DNA of 64,000 nucleotides, from NCBI GenBank assembly GCA_054601695.1, contig BAAHQB010000450.1, positions 1 to 64,000 of the forward strand. Direction: 5' to 3'. The stretch comes from Amorphochlora amoebiformis. Lineage: Eukaryota > Cercozoa > Chlorarachniophyceae. Numbering within the stretch: the stretch's first letter is position 1; every line of letters starts with the position of its first letter. Shown in pieces: positions 39,620-64,000 of this stretch. Made by a program: the position numbers and the translations under genes. A model generated the notes under the pieces. It saw nothing but the letters and a program-made list of their open reading frames with translations, did not search any database and was not told where the DNA came from.

Positions 39620-39903
39620 TATATAGAAATTATTTTTATAAATGCATAAATAGTAACTTTATATTATGTAGATATATACATATATATATATATATTATAT
39701 ATTATATATATATATATATATATTATTTACATAGATTTAGTGATATATGTCTATACAGGGGTGTAGGGTACGATATTGTCGGGTTTATGGTATGAAATGA
39801 TATGATGATGCGATACTTCTTTCAGTTGATTCTTCGGGGTTGTTTTGATGTATAATTGGCATGTGTATAATGACCATAGTTTAATGCACACAGGGGAAAA
39901 AAG
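38852..39903. other. microsatellite-rich intergenic region
   Basis: Mostly (AT)n with (TACA)n. Small islands at 39080-39120 and 39180-39230 show no convincing exon. 39740-39900 is unique sequence downstream of the lumen-type gene, probably its 3' UTR. Confidence 0.55.
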
Positions 39904-40956
39904 TCATTTGGACGCATACATATAAGTATAATACCATACCACGACAGCTGCCAACTGAAAATCAATGTCATATATCATATCATATCATAAACCCTCGCCC
40001 CCCCCCCCCACAAAGAGAATATCACGATGTCCTCCACTTACAGCCCCTCTTCCCAACCCAATATTCGACAAAACGGTCGTCAAAATCTCACTAAAAGGGA
40101 AAACATTCCCAAGGGACCTGTACTTCGACTCGGGAACCCCCGCGTCTCCAACGCACGAACCCGATGCATCCTTGACCATGTCCAGTGCCTCGGTATATAG
40201 CCCGTTGTCGGAGAATTCGAGGGCCTAAGAAAAAAACAATTTTGAGGCAGTCTCGATATATTGGAGAGAGAAGAGATGTCAGATGATTCAGGTGAGGATT
40301 CAGGTGCGGGTAGCGTTGCACACCACATCCGACTGTACCCGCGGTACGCACGTATGTATGCGCAAGTTTTCACGGTGTTTATAAGAGGGTGAGAGGAGAA
40401 GGGTTGGGAGCGGTTGTTTGTGTGCTCCCGAGTCGATTTACGGCAAACCTTCTGCAGCTTCTCTCGCGCAAGAAGAGTGCCCGCCAACCAGAGCTTCGAC
40501 TGGAATATTGTTACGGGAACATGCGTGAGAGAGAAAGGAAGAGCGGTGACGCTGGATAAATACGAACGGCATCGGGCTGACCTGCGAATTGCGCTTGAAA
40601 TCGAGCAAGCCCCCGGCGAGGCTGGGTCTCTCTGGGTCATTGAAACAGAATTATTAGGGGGAGAAGTAGGCATGGGATCGAGACTGATGGCGGATTACGC
40701 ATAATAAGGCTTCCAAACGCGGTGGAACTCCCTATCAGTGCTCCCCGGCGGCTCATGAAGGCTGGAGACACATAAACAAAAGAGGTCAGCTTTTGGTTTT
40801 GACCATAACTATCGCAGTCGATCCACCTTGGGAGAATCTGGGTGTCGCACCAGATCTCACGTTCGACGTGAGATTCTGACCATCAAAATTCAGCCTGAAA
40901 ACCAAGGCGGCGCCGACGCACAGCGCCACGCCAAGGGCCAGTCGTGGAGGGCCCAT
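39904..40956 (-). CDS. probable plastid (thylakoid lumen) targeted protein, six exons
   Basis: Exons: 40956-40827, 40761-40699, 40631-40582, 40499-40449, 40224-40042, 39954-39904; 528 nt, 175 residues, consistent phases and small introns (62-87 nt, most with pyrimidine-rich 3' ends). The N-terminus is a signal peptide (PPRLALGVALCVGAALVF), followed by a hydroxylated/basic region with few acidic residues (LTSNVRSGATPRFSQAF) and a twin-arginine hydrophobic segment (SRRGALIGSSTAFGSLIM). This order fits ER signal, transit peptide and Tat lumen signal in an alga with a complex plastid (family knowledge plus inference). The mature part (WLAGTLLAREKLQKALEFSD; KYRSLGNVFPFSEILTTVL) is mostly helical, and I cannot name the family. 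The gene is head-to-head with the mitochondrial carrier. Confidence 0.72.
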
Positions 40957-41074
40957 TGCACGGTCGGAACCCAGGTGAGTTGGACTCCGAGACGAAGAAT
41001 TATCTTTTAGATTCCTTGTTGCTGCCTCGAGAGAGTCGAACCCTCGCGCAGTCGCCGCGCACCGAACGAGCACC
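40957..41074. promoter_or_regulatory. bidirectional promoter, lumen-type gene and mitochondrial carrier
   Basis: 118 bp of GC-rich, microsatellite-free DNA between two divergent start codons. No clear TATA box. The function is inferred from the layout. Confidence 0.45.
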
Positions 41075-42883
<1,809 letters not shown>

Positions 42884-42893
42884 CTAGATAGAG

Positions 42894-42912
42894 CCCTCAA
42901 GCTACTTGAGGG
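42894..42912 (+). terminator. stem-loop just after the carrier stop codon
   Basis: CCCTCAAG and CTTGAGGG are perfect 8-bp arms with a 3-nt loop, 10 nt after the stop. It may act in 3' end formation or mRNA stability; this is inference. Confidence 0.4.
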
Positions 42913-43629
42913 ACGGTACTCTACGGCCCCGGCGCGTCACGGTCCTGAGATTTCGATCTCCGCTTGCGCGGCAACACAACTCTAGAACCTCCAGAACCTC
43001 TCCACCAAACCATTCGCTAGAAAGAAGCAGGGATCAATTTTAACTTGGTTTCGATAAGGATCCGCGTATTCCCTGCCTCCGAGTATATGTACGTATATTC
43101 CCTGCCTCTGAGTATATGTATGTATATATGTACAACAATGCCTTTAACAGGTAGCGCTTTCGAATCGTATATGCGCGCACCGGGCTCCTGGAAGTAGCCC
43201 ATGCAAGTGCATATATATACGCATTGATTACAACCTCATATTGATCATCGGTACATCACTGAGTATGTAATAACATCATGGATGTTCACAACGATGATAT
43301 AGATACTAGAGATAATAGACATCGCAGGTGTTGGAATACGTAACTTAGGCTTCAAGATCTTCGAACAAGGTCTTAGAATCCGAATCTTTGTTACAACCTA
43401 CGTTAACGTTGTTTGTGCAATAATGTGTGAACAAATGTCACGACTCACTGTGAATGATCTAGATTCTAGATGATTATGACTCGTCGGATGTCTGACACTC
43501 TGAATCTAGTGAATTGTACGGTCATAAGCACTGAATAAACGCTGACGCCTGACGGTATTCGCACGAAACGCTGATTAAAATCGAATTTATCGGTGATTTA
43601 ACAAGGTCTATAACAATAGATAAATAGAT

Positions 43630-44136
43630 AGATAGATAATAATAGATAGATAATAGTAACAATACGTATGTACGTACTACGTACACAAGTGTACGATATA
43701 AGTATTTGTGCGCGTATTTTGATAATATACGTATCTAGGTATACGTCACAAGGAACTAGATGATTGCACATATCTAGATATATATGCGTGCTTGTATCAT
43801 GATTAGGTAGGTATACTGTATGTCACGACTTGAACGTACATACGTACGTACGTACCTAATTATATACGTACTGAGTCGGGTGCCTAGAGTATGTACGTAT
43901 GTGTATACAGATGCGCATTCCAGCTGTAGGCTACGCATGGAATAGGCATACGTACGTACGTACTGGTATAGGTATTATATAGTATAGCCGGAGTCATATA
44001 ATTTAGCTAATACTAGTAGTATACTTGTTGGATGATGATGGCCTGGTGTAAATGTAGCCAGCCACTATGTAGACAGCTTGTTCAAGCTGGGGAAGGTCGC
44101 TGCAACTGAACCGCCATTACTCAGTTACTGCGGCAC
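43630..44136 (-). repeat. arm 2 of the long inverted repeat
   Basis: The reverse complement of 25568-26033. This arm has a few extra bases (for example an ACTGAGTAA insertion at its right end and a longer GATA-type tract at the left). Confidence 0.88.
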
Positions 44137-44579
44137 ATATACATAAAATTATGATTTAAAAATCATCAGTATATACGGTACGTACGTATGATTCTATAAG
44201 AACAAAGAAGTACTCGATTCAAGAGTAGAATGTAACTAGATCATAATAATGCACATTGTACGGCACCGGTATGCATGATATACGAACGATATGTAGCCGG
44301 CAAAGTAGAGATATGACGATGATGATGAGAGCATTGAGGAGTCATTGAGAAGTCATGTCATAATCACGCAGCGCCTTGCGAACAAACACTCGTCTTCATT
44401 ATCTCCATCGCCTTACCTATATTTCACTTGTAGTTAATATATGCCTACCTTATTCAGGCATATGTATTAAATGAATATAACACTTGCAGGTTATTCATGA
44501 CAGTGTACGTGTACTTAGATTTATATACACATTCACTGACACATGTAACATAAATACATATATATGTTATATATATATA

Positions 44580-45084
<505 letters not shown>

Positions 45085-45094
45085 TATAAACTAC

Positions 45095-55806
<10,712 letters not shown>

Positions 55807-56110
55807 ATTTCGAAGATTTCAACCTAAACTGGTGTCCCCTTCCCCCCCCCTCTAATAGGCTTCCTAACAGTCCTTCCCTAGAGAACACACCACGTTATCG
55901 GCGGTGTCGGTCATGCTTTGTGCTCGAAGCAAGGAAGTGCGGTAGGTGCACGTGTCACGGACTTCGACGGAAAGGTCGATTTTGTCACTCTGCATGACAC
56001 AGACTTCTTGTTTGCTCTTGTTTGTATATCAGTCTTATTTTAGGCGATTTTAGCCATGAGAATCGAAGCGGCTCTCCAAAACAAATCTCACCTCGCGGGC
56101 AGGGTCTGCG
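55807..56110. promoter_or_regulatory. spacer between divergent epimerase and ABCG genes
   Basis: 304 bp without microsatellite between two opposite start codons (55806 minus, 56111 plus). It contains several short ATG ORFs but no clear core motif. A shared promoter is inferred. Confidence 0.4.

Positions 56111-64000
<7,890 letters not shown>

Noticed and set aside
40414-40704. Plus-strand 96-codon ORF (DWNIVTGTCVREKGRAV...)
   Set aside because: The opposite strand holds three in-phase exons of the lumen-type gene with pyrimidine-rich introns, so I take the plus frame as a shadow. It is the closest call in the window.
43017-43202. 61-codon minus-strand ORF
   Set aside because: It overlaps a tandem duplication and has no recognisable features; an epimerase last exon could not be demonstrated.

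Overview
This is a window of a eukaryotic nuclear genome: GT-AG introns, TTAGGG/CCCTAA-type telomeric repeats lying inside introns, and no operons. The genes are cut into many very short exons (13-183 nt) separated by introns filled with (AT)n, (CA)n, (CT)n and other microsatellites and minisatellites. The long Tyr/Ile open frames are translations of (AT)n and are not genes. I rebuilt the genes by finding conserved protein fragments on the non-repetitive islands and joining them only where splice sites and codon phase agree. One gene product looks plastid-targeted through a signal peptide, a transit region and a twin-arginine segment, so an alga with a complex plastid is plausible (inference); the lineage cannot be settled from the window.

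Layout, left to right: (1) 0.8-3.3 kb, a two-gene mobile element with a DDE (Harbinger/DDE_Tnp_4-like) transposase on the minus strand and a divergent partner ORF on the plus strand; (2) 5.1-6.8 kb, minus, a small DUF3128-family protein; (3) 6.8-23.0 kb, plus, a 26-exon apyrase/CD39-type nucleoside triphosphate diphosphohydrolase, 488 residues from 16 kb of DNA; (4) 26.5-33.1 kb, minus, a nine-exon PLAC8-family cysteine-rich membrane protein; (5) 33.4-35.4 kb, plus, a charged protein with an SR-rich tail; (6) 36.5-38.9 kb, minus, an unrecognised eight-exon gene (tentative); (7) 39.9-41.0 kb, minus, a six-exon probable thylakoid-lumen protein; (8) 41.1-42.9 kb, plus, a ten-exon mitochondrial carrier; (9) 45.1-55.8 kb, minus, ribulose-phosphate 3-epimerase with a long N-terminal extension; (10) 56.1 kb to beyond the right edge, plus, an ABCG-type ABC transporter with an N-terminal cysteine-rich ectodomain, cut off just after the Walker A motif. 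Regions 23.0-26.4, 35.4-36.4 and 42.9-45.1 kb are intergenic; the first and third carry the two arms of an inverted repeat about 18 kb apart.

The genes do not form one pathway. Two features stand out. First, genes 2/3, 4/5, 7/8 and 9/10 are head-to-head pairs whose starts lie about 100-320 bp apart, which suggests shared bidirectional promoters. Second, intron after intron contains degenerate tandem copies of the neighbouring splice site together with a few bases of the adjoining exon ("splice-site echoes"), separated by microsatellite. This recurs at about fifteen junctions in six genes and is the most unusual signal in the window.
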